Source of the DNA: Microvelia longipes
Taxonomy: Eukaryota; Arthropoda; Insecta; Hemiptera; Veliidae
NCBI GenBank assembly: GCA_018340805.1
Contig: JACMZG010000008.1
Location: 53,017,332-53,081,331 of the forward strand
Direction of reading: 5' to 3'
DNA length: 64,000 nt
In this document: positions 23,801 through 36,100 of the stretch, piece by piece
Position numbering within the stretch: position 1 is the stretch's first letter
Layout: each line of letters opens with the position of its first letter
The notes under the pieces: model-generated
Database searches by the model: none
What the model saw: only the letters and a program-made list of their open reading frames with translations
Told to the model about the DNA's origin: nothing
Program-made: the position numbers and the translations under genes

Positions 23801-25706
23801 AAAACACTGATTTTTTTACGTATAAATAGAATTTATTATACATAGTGTCTGGCCAATCAATAAAAAATCACTTGTTCACCCTAATAGCTTTATGTTATAG
23901 TATGACAAAATTGGCAGTGTACTACAAAACTTAAGTACTGCTGAGAGACAAATCATGAAAAACTTTTCTTCATTTGCTGCATAGTTTATATTTTTAAGTA
24001 ATTCAATATTCTCAAACATTGTTACAAAGATGAATTTCGGTCTTCATATTAAAATAATGCCTGCAACGTAGTGATAAAACTGTCTTCGCTTGTGATTAAA
24101 CTTGGTGATTATCTTGTGTTTACAAGACAACGCTCTACCACTGAGCTACAACATACCCCAGGAATCGCGTATTCCTTTCTTATATTCCTTTAGCGAACTT
24201 GCTTATACTAGAAGCAAGTTATTTATAATTCATTGTTATTTTTGCTCTAGTTACAAGCGCTTTAGTTGTGTCAATAGAAACAAAATGTCTCTGTCAAACT
24301 ATTAATAATTTCAGCATAATTAATTTTGAATATTCTTTACGATATTCAACCTTAGTTTTAGTTGATTATTTTCTACTTGTTGCTAATTTGAAATAAATAC
24401 ATGAAAATATATTTTAGTTGGAAATACTTACGACTATTTCTTTTTGTTCTTTCTAGCAGATGTGAGATGGCTGGTGCTATACTAAGTTGAACATCTTCTG
24501 CCTGCTTATCTAAATCAATTTATCGTTATGAATGTTTTGTCTGGTGTATTTTACTTCAATCAGGTCCCAAAAGTTTCAATAAAAAATAGCACATATTTTA
24601 TGTGCCTTATTCATCTTAAGCGGCACGCTCAAGATGAATTAATAATAATTGGTTATTTTTCTGGATAATGTATAATAGTTTTAGTGTTAATTTTGTTTTT
24701 ATTTACTGAACACCAGGTATCTCAAAAAATTAAAAATGCGTGCATCAGATAGCAAATATTTTGGGTTCTTTGAGGTTTAGAAGATATAATTAGATATGAT
24801 TTCTAAATGATATTTTAGATTTCTATATTTTTTTCTCTAACAGCTAATTGAACTCCATCAGATATCCATAATTTATCAAGTCAAGTATTTCGAGCGTTTC
24901 AAAGTAAATGTGAATAGACATTTATTCCAATATGTTTATTTTATCATAAATATCCAACATATTCTGTTGCTTACTAAGCACATAAGTACATTAAATTGTT
25001 TTATTGGATGACTTGATAAATTGTAACATTTTAACCAGCGTGTAGTTTATAAAACAAGTAACTCCACTTATACTTTATACTTTACTCAACAACTTTTTAA
25101 TTACAGTTTTTAAAAATTATACGAAAATCATTTTTCTTTCTGATTTTTAATTTCATCATTAAAACTTATTTGCTATTGTGAACCCTGTTCCTTACGCTTA
25201 ATAAATGATTAAACCAGCATATAAAATCATTGTTTTTTAAAAAAACTTTCCCTCTTCTGAAATCTAAATAAAAAAGACCAAGTTTTATTAATCTGAAACC
25301 AGGTTTCACCTAAATTTCTCGTTTATATTATTATGTTTTAAGACCTCCTAGGTAGTTAGTATGAGTATGCGTAAGAGTGTAGTACGTATTACTCCTTGTA
25401 CATTTTAAAACAATAGATATCTAGAGAATTTTCGTTATTTACGCAGCATATTGAGTAAATAACAAAAATTCACCCATAGGTTCAATTCAATCCATATTGT
25501 TTTCACCCATAGGTGAAACAACAACCTAGTGACAGTGTGCCCAACTATAATATGGATCAACTGTGGAAGCAATGAGTGTGATCTTTTCCTTTATAAGAAT
25601 TAATAGTTAAAAAATAATAAAGCATACCACTACTTGCATAGCAAGAGGTAGCAAGTGCCACGCCGAGAAACATATAAGTCAGCATCTTTAAACTAGACTG
25701 TTCCAT
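17711..25706 (-). CDS. Gene B: pacifastin-like protease inhibitor precursor, seven domains
   Basis: Complete predicted gene. Exons in coding order: 25628-25706, 24432-24497, 23041-23157, 21682-21804, 21019-21141, 20201-20308, 18790-18903, 18179-18382 and 17711-17820. The joined frame is 1044 nt (347 aa plus stop), and every junction is phase 1 with AG/GT borders. It encodes a signal peptide, a 22-residue propeptide ending in RTKR-NS, and seven six-cysteine PLDs. In this family such precursors are secreted and cut into single-domain inhibitors that regulate phenoloxidase cascades or digestion. Predicted P1 residues in order are Q, N, L, L, L, L and K, so the middle domains look chymotrypsin-directed. 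Apart from the propeptide there are no dibasic sites between domains, so a multi-headed inhibitor is more likely than fully separated peptides. It is the middle gene of the array. Confidence 0.9.
18179..18382 (-). CDS. Gene B exon 8: PLD 6 with Pro-rich tail
   Basis: Acceptor CTTGTTTTAG, donor GTAACT, 204 nt. A linker (KPSLPAPSVQ) precedes C-KDGSYWKEQ-C-ND-C-Y-C-HQGIPA-C-TLKA-C. After C6 comes a 29-residue extension rich in Pro, Val and Ala (DPSHPVVVLPPAYDQG...). It is the longest exon of the gene. P1 is Leu. The extension resembles a flexible spacer before the terminal trypsin-type domain. Confidence 0.93.
18790..18903 (-). CDS. Gene B exon 7: PLD 5
   Basis: Acceptor TTTGTTTGCAG, donor GTATCT, 114 nt, phase 1-1. 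The domain is C-QHGTSWNDG-C-NN-C-Y-C-DNGVAA-C-TLKA-C with canonical spacing and Leu at P1. Confidence 0.94.
20103..20168 (-). repeat. tRNA-derived (SINE-like) segment
   Basis: On the minus strand, GGAGTTCGCATCC (20103-20115) matches an RNA polymerase III B box (GGTTCGANTCC type). An A-box-like TAGTTGAGGTAATTACC lies about 30 nt upstream. The cloverleaf is degenerate. It is probably the head of a tRNA-derived SINE in a gene B intron. Confidence 0.45.
20201..20308 (-). CDS. Gene B exon 6: PLD 4
   Basis: Acceptor ATTCTTCCAG, donor GTACTA, 108 nt, phase 1-1. The domain is C-IHGTTWKDG-C-ND-C-F-C-HLGIPS-C-TLKN-C; P1 is Leu. This is the most compact exon, with only one residue after C6. Confidence 0.93.
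21019..21141 (-). CDS. Gene B exon 5: PLD 3
   Basis: Acceptor TATTTTAAG, donor GTAAAT, 123 nt, phase 1-1. After a short linker (QNYNPLTGK) comes C-YHGTSWKIG-C-ND-C-F-C-NNGLAA-C-TLKF-C; P1 is Leu. Confidence 0.93.
21682..21804 (-). CDS. Gene B exon 4: PLD 2
   Basis: Acceptor TTTATTGCAG, donor GTAAGC, 123 nt, phase 1-1. The domain is C-YHGITWQNE-C-NI-C-F-C-KNGIPV-C-SNTA-C. Predicted P1 is Asn, which does not fit a common target class, so inhibitory activity is doubtful. Confidence 0.93.
23041..23157 (-). CDS. Gene B exon 3: PLD 1
   Basis: Acceptor TTGCCAACAG, donor GTGAGT, 117 nt, phase 1-1. The domain is C-LDGSKWIKD-C-NE-C-Y-C-EHGVSY-C-TQLL-C. Predicted P1 is Gln, again unusual. It follows directly after the Lys-Arg of the propeptide exon. 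Confidence 0.93.
24085..24159 (-). pseudogene. tRNA pseudogene or SINE head
   Basis: The minus strand begins GGGGTATGTTGTAGCTCAGT, with a D arm GCTC/GAGC (AGTGGTA loop) and a good A box (TAGCTCAGTGGTAG). The anticodon arm is imperfect and the B box (AAGTTTAATCAC) is degenerate; no matching acceptor strand is found. The 5' half resembles alanine-type tRNAs. It is a tRNA relic or SINE head, not a working tRNA. Confidence 0.6.
24432..24497 (-). CDS. Gene B exon 2: propeptide
   Basis: Acceptor GCAGGCAG, donor GTAAGT, 66 nt, phase 1-1. It encodes DVQLSIAPAISHLLE followed by RTKR-NS. RTKR fits a furin/prohormone-convertase site directly before PLD 1. The acceptor was chosen because only this AG keeps the frame open; the AG four bases earlier gives an early stop. 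Confidence 0.85.
25628..25706 (-). CDS. Gene B exon 1: signal peptide
   Basis: ATG at 25706 encodes MEQSSLK, a hydrophobic stretch (MLTYMFLGVALA) and TSCYASS, ending at donor GTATGC in phase 1. It is a classical secretory signal with likely cleavage after the CYA region. A second in-frame ATG at residue 8 would also serve. A TATAAAAA at 25724-25731 is too close to the ATG to be an obvious promoter for it. Confidence 0.88.
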
Positions 25707-26982
25707 CGTATCTTATTACTTTGTTTTTATATTGTCATAATAACGTGTTTAAAAATCCATTATAATCAACTAAACACATCTGAGTGGGACATTGTCTTAA
25801 TGAATTGTTTGAGGGACAAATATATTAAACTGTCGTTAGGTATTGTGTGATATCGTTCATTTTTACTTTTACTTTAAATTTATAATCAAATATTTCAGGA
25901 ACTACACCAAGGGTTTCGTTCCTAATCAACAAAACCAAAACTAATACTGATAGTACAATGCAACTTTGTATGTTTGTGTATACATAGTAGTGTACGTGTT
26001 CAATCTTATCACTATATGAAGAGTTGAGATTTTTTGAAATGTTTGTGGGGTCATTTTTATGGGTTAATGCGTCACACATATCATAAACAATTGGGTCCAA
26101 GACATTAATAAGGTTTATTATTGTAACAAGTTTCATTTCGCTCCAAGATAGCGTTCAAATGTTATTTTTTGTGGTTAGGAACCTCTCAAACGGATTTTGG
26201 CCACATTTTCCAAAAGGAATTTACAAATAAGTTTTTAATTCATATAAAAGGCATGCTTCTACTTGTTGTGAAAGGAAATAAATTGCAAAGAAAGAGCGAG
26301 CCTTATTTGTAGGTCCATTATTTGCACGCTTTCAGCTCACAGTTTAATTTGTCTATAGCTATTTACGTCAATTAACTGATGAAACAAAATATAATAAATA
26401 TTATTAATAAAACATGCTTTGCTCAATTTTTTGCTATGATTCTATATTAGACTATTTATTGCTTAGTTCTACTGCAATAGATATGCATTTATATAAAATA
26501 TATATATATGAAGAATTTCCTATTTAATAAACATAAACAAAGAAGAAATAAAGCTGTAAATAAATCAATTATTATGCAATAATGGTTTGAATTAACGTTT
26601 ATATTTATAACAAAATAAGAAAATCACAATGTTGTTATAGTAATTATCATTTGCGTTTGCGAAGATATTACTACAAAATTCATGGACTTAAGGAATTAAT
26701 CACGTGCATTATATACAATGTGCTCAGCTGTACAGATTTTGATCGATTAAAAATATATTTATACGATTAAGAAAGAAATTTCCTGACAAGAGTAAACAAA
26801 TCTAGCGATACGGCCATGCATGAAATAATATTGCCTTGTACATTTTTTGTATGAACGGCTTGAAGTTTAATATTAGATCGTAAACAACTTCACAGTAAGG
26901 TTTAGATTAAACGAAGGCACCGTTTATTCTTCTTGTTCAAGGTTCGTTATAAAATAAATTCAATTTGTTTTAAAGATAGGAG
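25707..26982. other. Intergenic region between genes B and C
   Basis: This holds the upstream region of gene B and the 3' flank of gene C. A 103-codon minus-strand ORF at 25825-26136 has one hydrophobic stretch (SCIVLSVLVLVLLI) but matches no family I recognise. The remainder is AT-rich with no PLD exon. Confidence 0.5.
26923..26928 (-). promoter_or_regulatory. Candidate poly(A) signal of gene C
   Basis: AATAAA on the minus strand, about 55 nt past the gene C stop codon. No closer canonical signal is present. Confidence 0.6.
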
Positions 26983-27149
26983 TTATGATTGTTGTAGATT
27001 TTGTTGTGATTGCTGGGGCAACTGCGCGAAGCTGACTGTGTTTGTCAAAGCTTGTGGAGGGCAGATCTTGTAGGTACAGGCTGGGGGACCACTTTCTGAA
27101 CAGGTGCAAGTATTACAACCGTCGAAGTATGTTTCTCCAGCTTTGCAAC
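26983..27149 (-). CDS. Gene C terminal exon: last PLD
   Basis: Acceptor CGTTACAG, then [G]C-KAGETYFDG-C-NT-C-T-C-SESGPPA-C-TYKI-C and a Gln/Ser-rich tail (QLPQQSQQNLQQS) to a TAA at 26983-26985. It is homologous to the last exon of gene B. P1 is Tyr, which suggests a chymotrypsin-like target, in contrast to the mostly Arg/Lys sites of the rest of gene C. Confidence 0.93.
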
Positions 27150-30100
27150 CTGTAACGTGATGATTATAATTCAGAAAATAGTCGCGACCTTAGGTGTATT
27201 AGATAAAAATATGTTTCGATGCACCATACAATTATGACCTCAAGTGGATAGATAGCTATATAAAAGCAACAATCGATTAAAAATATACTGAACATACAGG
27301 AACGTTAAAATGAAAAAAAAAAAAATAATGCAATTAGTAAGATAAAAGTGGATAAGCTATATTGAATAACTTGGCTCATTTGTTACTGGTTTGATGGTAC
27401 CCTGATATAATATGTTCTTAGAAAATCATACGGTTGAACATGAAAATTCTGGCAGGCAGGCCGGGCGAATTTTCTTTCGAATACTTTCTTCCTTACTAAT
27501 CCAGTTCTTTCTCAGGTTTATCATCCTTCATAGTTGAAACGGTAATATTTTTGACGAGTTTCCTTGCTTTTTAAAGGAAATGCACATTTTTATATACCAT
27601 AGTTGGGCCAAAAAACATTTTTCACAACATTTTGAGCATAATTTTCAATGAGTCAAAGGAGATTCGCAATTAGATATTTGGACCTGTGCGCAGAATTATT
27701 TTGTAGTTATAGACTAACGACCAAAAAATATAACGACCAAGATTCGAATGTGGAACTGGGTTTGAGTACTCCGGACTGTTATTATTCTACTTAGAGCCCA
27801 AAAATATATTGCAAAAAAAACCCTACTCGAAATTTAATTTTCACTAACCGCAATTTTATTATCTATCCACCGCGGATTTTTCTACTATTTGGTCACTTAA
27901 GGTGGTCTCATAAATTTGAAACCGGTTTTATCATTTTTAGCCTTAATCAACTTAAACAAATACTATTTTTCTTGGAAATTAATTTCCGCCCTTTATTTTA
28001 TTGATTTATTAAAAATTTAGCCGACTCAGGAAACAAGGTTTACCAAGTTTACAGTTGAGTCCGTGTCCTTCCTATGTTTGATTTTTTAATACCTTAATTG
28101 GTTTAACAATATTAACTCCACTTAGAAGCCAATCCTTAATGTTTTCAAGAACCATTAATAAATTGTTGCAATCACTACGATTATTATTTAATCCTACAGT
28201 ATAATAATAATCAACACTTACGTACCTATTGGTGGCAGGACTGGTGAACGGCGTTTTCTTGCTGAAAAATAAACAACGGAGTTTATAAATCAAGATAATA
28301 AATAATATTTTTATGAAGAATATCATATCAGTGTATTGAGGTAGTAGTAGGTTTTATCAGATTGTAATAGAATAACAGGTTGATCATTAGGCCTGAAGCT
28401 AGACTCTAAAAATAATAAGTGCTCTGGAACAACAAATGTGCCTCAATAGGAGAAAAGCTAGTCTAATTTATAGCATAAGAGACGGACCATTTTGTGGTAC
28501 TTCAAACTTATTTTTTTTTAATACAAGTTTTTAATTTAAATTATGAAGAAAAACATAGTCTGCCTATCCAGAGTGGAGCCTTCCATATGATTGTGCATAC
28601 TCGAAATTTTATAAAATTGCACAAATTTTAGTTTCCTTGAAATAAGTTTAACCATTTAACAAATGTCATTGTTAAATGGATGATTAAACACTTGTTTTTA
28701 TTGAACATTTTATTACATTTAAAATATTCTCTTTATGATTTGTACACGACCTACAGGCAACCACTTATTGCAAGAAAACTGGAATTTGTGCGACTTTCTA
28801 ATATTTTAAAGGAGCGCATTCATAAGAAGGGCTCCACTCTGGATAGGCAGACTATGCTTTACCTTCATAATTCAAGGCATATTTTCAGAATAATTTGTTT
28901 TAAAGTAGTATAAAATGAATCCAGGATCTTGGACTGTTAGTTTGTAGTATTTTACTTACTAATTAATACCTAATTGTTCTTCTCTTACCAAGATTGATCA
29001 AGCAACAACTAGCTAACACAACGTAACATTTTTTTAACGAAATACAACTCTGTATTTAGAATAAAGATAAAGTCATACCAAATCCATAATATGTGGGTGG
29101 AGGAACGTCACAATTAGACCCAGAAAAGCCAGGTTTGCATGGACATTTTCTGGTATTTGGGTCGCAGCTTGGACTAATAGACCCAAATGGATCACAATCA
29201 CAACCTAGACAAATAAAATAGTAACGAGACAAAACATTATCTTCCAGTTGATACCTTCTTTTTAGATTATTCTTATTAGATTAGAGGCCAAGAAATCATG
29301 AACCTCGGGAAAAAATGAAAACATTGCTTCGTGAAAGCAAGTTGCCTTTGATAAATTACATATTTATGTAATTGTCCATACCAACATGGACATCCCATAT
29401 GGTACTCCTTTGCCCAACATTTATTTGACAAAGGAATAATAAGTAGTTGTTAATTTCCTTTTCTAAATCACATATATGACAAATAATATAAAAAAGTTGT
29501 TATTTTCCTTTTCTAAATCACATATTTGACAAAGGAATATACAGTAGTTGTTATTTTCCTTTTCTAAATCAAATATTTGACAAAAGAATATAAAGTAGTT
29601 GTTATTTTTTTTTCTAAATCTAAAAATTTGACACAGGAATATCAACAGACTTATTATGTGGTTAATAAAATAGTAATTTAATAAAAAATAAGAAACATAA
29701 TATGTTTGCTACACTGCAGGATCGTTGCACCAGAATAGATAATGTCTTGAATTGTTATCTGCCGTATTCAAATTATGATAATAATAACTTGAATCCATAT
29801 TGGCTGTTTATTTTTTAAATTTATTTGCTGCGAATTGATAACAAATACTTAAGTATAACTTAATAACTTCATTAATTTCATTATTTTAAATTCTTATTTA
29901 CATCTAGCTTAAATGGGCGTGTCATGGCATAAGTTCTTGATCCTTAAAACTCACTACTTACCACGTATCCTGTATGTTTATTGGTGTCATATGATGTGCA
30001 GATTTCGGTACTTTACTATAATTTTTAGTGAGTTTAGATGATAGTTGTTTCACTAAGAATTGTTTAAGGAAGCAAGACAAAGATAATCCAGAAAGTTTTA

Positions 30101-33100
30101 CATTAATTAATTAAAGGAATCTGGTGGTTACCAAAGTAAGGCTATTACCATAAGTTTTTATCTTACAAGAGAAGAGCAAAATAACAAGAAAGTACCAAAA
30201 ACTGAAACATAACTCACCTAGAAACAAAAAAAACTAAAATAAAACAAACAACAACAAATCAAACATAAACGTTTAATTCTTACGAGTTTCTCTCTTGTGT
30301 TGGTGTTGCTGCTGAGTGTGCTCCTCACTGCTGTCATCAACAAACTGAGGCTCTGATGGACACATCTCTCTGGTAAAGTGAGGAACTGAAGTCACTGAAC
30401 CATCATCATGACAAGTAAATTTAGCACAGCCCTCATCATTATCAGTCATTTTAATCCACTTTGTTCCTGGCTTGCAACCTAGAATGTAAAATTTCAAAAC
30501 ATTGGTACAAATAATAGTCAACATATTATCTGACTATCAGAACTCAAGTTACCGCTATTGCGGCAATGTTTGTAATATAAACGACATCTATAGGCAACTA
30601 TGACAAGTGAGAGTCAAAACAACTAGAAAAATTACGTCTTATGATATGCTGCAAAGCATATTATCATTATTTTAAAGAATCTTACGTGTTTAATTTATTA
30701 ATTCCAAGTTAATGCAGGTATGATTATAAAAAATTATATTTTCATTATCTTTATTTTATTAGAAATACAACTTGAATGAAAAATGGCAAAAATACAGCGA
30801 AGATTAGCAGAGGTGCAAACATACCAGCTTCTCTCTTGTGTTGGTGTTGCTGCTGAGTGTGTTCCTCACTGCTGTCATCAACAAACTGAGGTTCAGATGG
30901 ACACATCTCTCTGGTAAAGTGAGGAACTGAAGTCACTGAGCCATCATCATGGCAAGTAAACTTGGCACATCCTTCATCATTATCTGTCATTTTTATCCAT
31001 TTTGTGCCTGGTTTGCAACCTTTAGACAGAAGATAAACGTACAGAAATATTCAAAGGTATGATTTGTTATTTTAACAAAATTTATGATTCGACTAATAAA
31101 ATAAATCAAAATTGGATAATGCGAAGGGCTAAAAATTAATAACGTTAACAAATAATTTAAGGTCCTACCAATAAATTAATTAAAACTGACATTGCGATCA
31201 GCGGCGATCAGCGATAGTCATTTACTAATCACTCTAATTAAACCTTTTCAGCTAGTTGTTCAAGGAGTGGAAGTAGGACAACGGTTTTTTATGTGTAAGA
31301 ATACTATAATGGACACACAGTGAATCTTTAGAAAATTAAACATACTTGCTTCTCTTTTAGTATGCTGCTGCTGTTGTTCTTCTTGCTCGACCAACCAAGG
31401 AATTTCGTCATCTCCTTCCTTCTGGCAAATCATTCTCGAGCATGAAGCTTTACCCTCCTCATTACACGTGCACTGATTGCAGTCATCCATCCAAGTGTCT
31501 CCTGGCTTACAACCTGTTTAAAGTAGAATTTAAAACAACAATTTTATATAATATTTCTAATATTACAAATTATTTGTCACCACGGAATATGGCACAATAT
31601 ACTAAATTTAGTTTTGAAGTAAAATAAAAGCATAACCTAGAATGACGTTCTTGCTTACTTTGGTGCTTATAAATGAAATGATTATACACATGTTTAAACT
31701 AGAGACATGAGGTACAAAATATGTTATAAATTTAAATATAACATCATATTTTAAATAAGACAACGACATTACCAGCTTCTCTCTTGTGATGGTGTTGCTG
31801 CTGAGTGTGCTCCTCACTGCTGTCGTCAACAAACTGAGGCTCTGATGGACACATCTCTCTGGTAAAGTGAGGAACTGAAGTCACTGAACCATCATCATGA
31901 CAAGTAAATTTAGCACAGCCCTCATCATTATCAGTCATTTTAATCCACTTTGTTCCTGGCTTGCAACCTAGAATGTAAAATTTCAAAACATTGGTACAAA
32001 TAATAGTCAACACATTATCTGACTATCAGAACTCAAGTTACCGCTATTGCGGCAATGTTTTTAATATAAACGACATCTATAGGCAACTATGACAAGTGAG
32101 AGTCAAAACAACTAGAAAAATAACGTCTTATGATATGCTGCAAAGCATATTATCATTATTTTAAAGAATCCTACGTGTTTAATTTATTAATTCCAAGTTA
32201 ATGCAGGCATGATATGATCTTTTATCAAGCAATTCCATACCGTGTACTATGTATGACTTTCTAAAAGTTTTTACAGATTAATTACTTTACAGATCAATTG
32301 CTGTTTAGTTATATTGTCTTTATTTTTTATATGAACTTAATTATAGTTGCTTCGTACAAATCAGAAGTAATATTTATCACATGCTAGCACAGCTAGCCGT
32401 TTTACGAATGTTAACAATTCTGTTTTAAATACTGTGATCGACACATTACTGAGGGTTGTCACGGTCTTAGAGCACTTTGATTCTTATTGAAGTCTAAGAA
32501 TACGAATTAGATAATCAGTAAATCATTCATACTTGCTTCTCTTTTAGTATGCTGCTGCTGCTGTTCTTCTTGCTCGACCAACCAAGGAATTTCGTCATCT
32601 CCTTCTTTCTGGCAAATCATTCTCGAGCACGAAGCTTTGCCCTCCTCATTACACGTGCACTGATTGCAGTCATCCATCCACGTGTCTCCTGGCTTACAAC
32701 CTAGAGTGTAACATTGTAATAAAATTAGATAAATCAAAACAAAGTCGTGCAAATGTGGAAATATTTATAAACACAATTAGTTCACTTATCGATTTTTAAT
32801 AACAAACTATGTGATTTTTAACATAGGACAAAGTCATTTATCAGAAAGTTGAAAATTGAAACAGAAAAGTTTATACATGTTGTCGCTAAGTACAACTGAA
32901 GTAACTTAATTCAGTTTTAAGGAAAATAAATACCTAGCGTTCTTGCCTATTTCTTATTTTGTTGGTGACAATTAAAGGACTATTTGAATCATTTTTACTT
33001 TGGCCCAAGAGATTTACAAATAATGTTTTTAATTTGAATAGTTAAATTGGACAGTTAAAATACCAGCTTCTCTCTTATGTTGGTGTTGCTGCTGAGTGTG

Positions 33101-36100
33101 CTCCTCACTGCTGTCATCAACAAACTGAGGTTCTGAAGGACACAGCTCTCTGGTAAAGTGAGGAACTGAAGTCACTGAGCCATCATCATGACAAGTGAAT
33201 TTAGCACAGCCCTCATCATTATCTGTCATCTTGATCCATTTTGTTCCTGGTTTGCAACCTGAAAAAATTACATATGTAGTAGGGTTGAATACTACGTAGA
33301 ATACTTAGTTTAATGCTAAGTAGAGCAACAAAATACATATTAGGTATTAGTAACATTTATTATCAAGACTGTAATTAAATATTAAAGCTAAAGTCATTAT
33401 CATAGTGGTCATTATTATACGGTATCATCGTTATCATAATGGTTCTTATATGGATGAGAACTCCCATATAAGATCCCACTTTATCATTTATCTTACTACA
33501 TTAGTAGGATGAAAAATCATAAAGAATAAATAATTATTGTTTTGTAACCTAAATTCATAATTAAAAAAATAAAGTTTAAAATCGTTGACGAGTGTTAAAT
33601 TGTTATATAATTTTTTTCTTGATAATGCATAGAACAGGATTGAACCCAAACTGTCTAGGTGCAGGCGCACGTGCAAACCATTATGACCTGGAGGACCCCG
33701 ATATGAATCATTTAACAATGGTAAAATAAAACGATTATCAGCTTAAATTTAAAGCTTACTAGCTTCTCTCTTGTGTTGGTGTTGCTGCTGAGTGTGCTCC
33801 TCACTGCTGTCATCTACAAACTGAGGCTCTGAAGGACACATCTCTCTGGTAAAGTGGGGAACTGAAGTCACTGAGCCATCATCATGACAAGTAAATTTAG
33901 CACATCCCTCATCATTATCTGTCATCTTAATCCATTTTGTGCCAGGCTTACAATCTGAGGAAAATTGATAAAATAAATAAATAGTTTAACTACTGCATTT
34001 ATACTTAAATGAATTCAAAACTGTTTTTAATTTTTTTGAAACAAAAGTTTCTTAAAAAAAATGGCAAAAAATATAACTTAATTATTAATCAAACTAATAA
34101 TTTAATTATAAATCTTACTTAATGGTTTCAAGTAAAAAATTAAATAATATCATGTACATTTTGTAAATTGTAAAAATGTGTATTTTCATTATCTTTATTC
34201 CATTAAAAATACAACATGAGACATGAAAAACTAAAAAAATAAAGGGAACATGAACAGAGACTTAAATTAAACTAGAGACATGAGGTACAAAATATGTTAT
34301 AAATTTAAATATAACATCATATTTTAAATGAGACAACTACATTACCAGCTTCTCTCTTGTTTGGTGTTGCTGCTGAGTGTGCCCTCACTGCTGTCATCAA
34401 CAAACTGAGGTTCAGATGGACACATCTCTCTGGTAAAGTGAGGAACTGAAGTCACTGAACCATCATCATGACAAGTGAATTTAGCACATCCCTCATCATT
34501 ATCTGTCATCTTGATCCATTTTGAGCCTGGTTTACAACCTGAAGAAATTAAATTAGTAGTAGGGTTAAATACTACAAGTAGAGCAAAAAGATACAATTAA
34601 GAAAACGTTAAAAGTCAAAAAGATATAATAAAATGCTCTGCTCAGTCAATTTAAAAAGGCAAAATCCAACAAAAGCTGCCAGTGTATATTATACTGTACG
34701 CAACAAAGTCGGGTTTTTGAGGGTCTGTAGTATAAAAACGGCTAAAGGTATATAAATAATATTATAATGTCTTTAAAGATCCTATCTTGTAAAAAAATCA
34801 TTCAAATCAGAAAATAAATAGAAATGGAGAAAAGTAGGTTTAAAAATGTTATTTTTATTTCTTATTCTCATCCTTTCTTCACTTCTTGTTGTCATAACTA
34901 CAGCCTAAAATACTGAACCGATTTTGACAAATAAAGACTATACGGATTTGGACGGGAACTTTATCCCCGTCTGCCTTTCTACCTAATAAAACCTTAAATT
35001 CTATATTCCTACGCTAAACGCGAAGCGAAGAACACAGCTAGCGAAGGGTAGTCTTATACGTTGGCGCTTTTACAGTCTATACTACGGAACAGATTTTGAT
35101 GTGCAGTGACTTTTTAGATTCGTCTTATGCCTGTCTGCATTCCTGCTTAATAAAATCTCTATTTCCACATTCCTATGCTAAACGCAGAGCGAAAAACTAA
35201 GCCAACGAATTTATTTTTATACACATTGACTCCCCTGCAGCCAATACTGCTGGGGAGCCTATACTGCCAATACGGCACTAGGGGCCGTTTTGCGGTCTCC
35301 ACGCCTGTATGGCCGCTTCGTGACCTTTTTCAATCCGTTATATTACTACTGTATTCAAGTAGCACGATATAAGTGAATTTTTAAATGTATTAGTCAAAAA
35401 ATATGATTTGTTTACATTTTGTTTTATGTGTCAATCAATAAAACTGGAATGAATACTAATAATAAAATGTAACTTCGTTTGTTTACTAAACGAACATAGT
35501 AATACATGTGTAAACAATTTCAGTCCGATCAAAACACTTTATGAAGTATTTGTGATTTTTCGCAATATTTGTGGGGTTTTAATTTGTTTGGAACTTGACG
35601 CTGACGTTAACGCAGAAATATCAATTATTTAAAAAAATGAAATTTGTTAATCTAAATATCATTTAAAACATAATACGCCCCAACAAAAATTAGAAATCAG
35701 AGATTTGAATGAGCTCAAAAATAAAGTGAAGACACCTGACATTGTTATATTAAAAGCTGACAAGAAAAATGCAACGGTTGTCCCAAGAACCAACCCCTAT
35801 AATTCAAGATAAGCTTTGATCGGATTTAAAACAAAATAAGGACTTATACGTCGAGAATTTAAGACTTCCTAATATAATCCCGCGCCCTCCTCGTTTATAT
35901 GGTGCATTAAAAGCACACAAACCGGTATCCTATGCTCCCTATAGTTCTATTCTGTGGATCAGTTCTTGAAAATTTATCTAAAGCCCTTAACCGTGATTCG
36001 AAACATATAACCTGTTTCAAAGCATGTGGTTCGATTAAAAATATCTTGAACCTACTCAGTCCATTCAAGAAATCAGAATAAAAACTGATTATATATTAGT

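Noticed and set aside
25724..25731. TATAAAAA as the promoter of gene B
   Set aside because: Only 18 nt before the ATG, so a transcript starting about 25-30 nt downstream would lose the first ATG.
25825..26136. Minus-strand ORF of 103 codons with one hydrophobic stretch, possible receptor fragment
   Set aside because: A single possible membrane segment is not enough to assign a family; no conserved motif was recognised.
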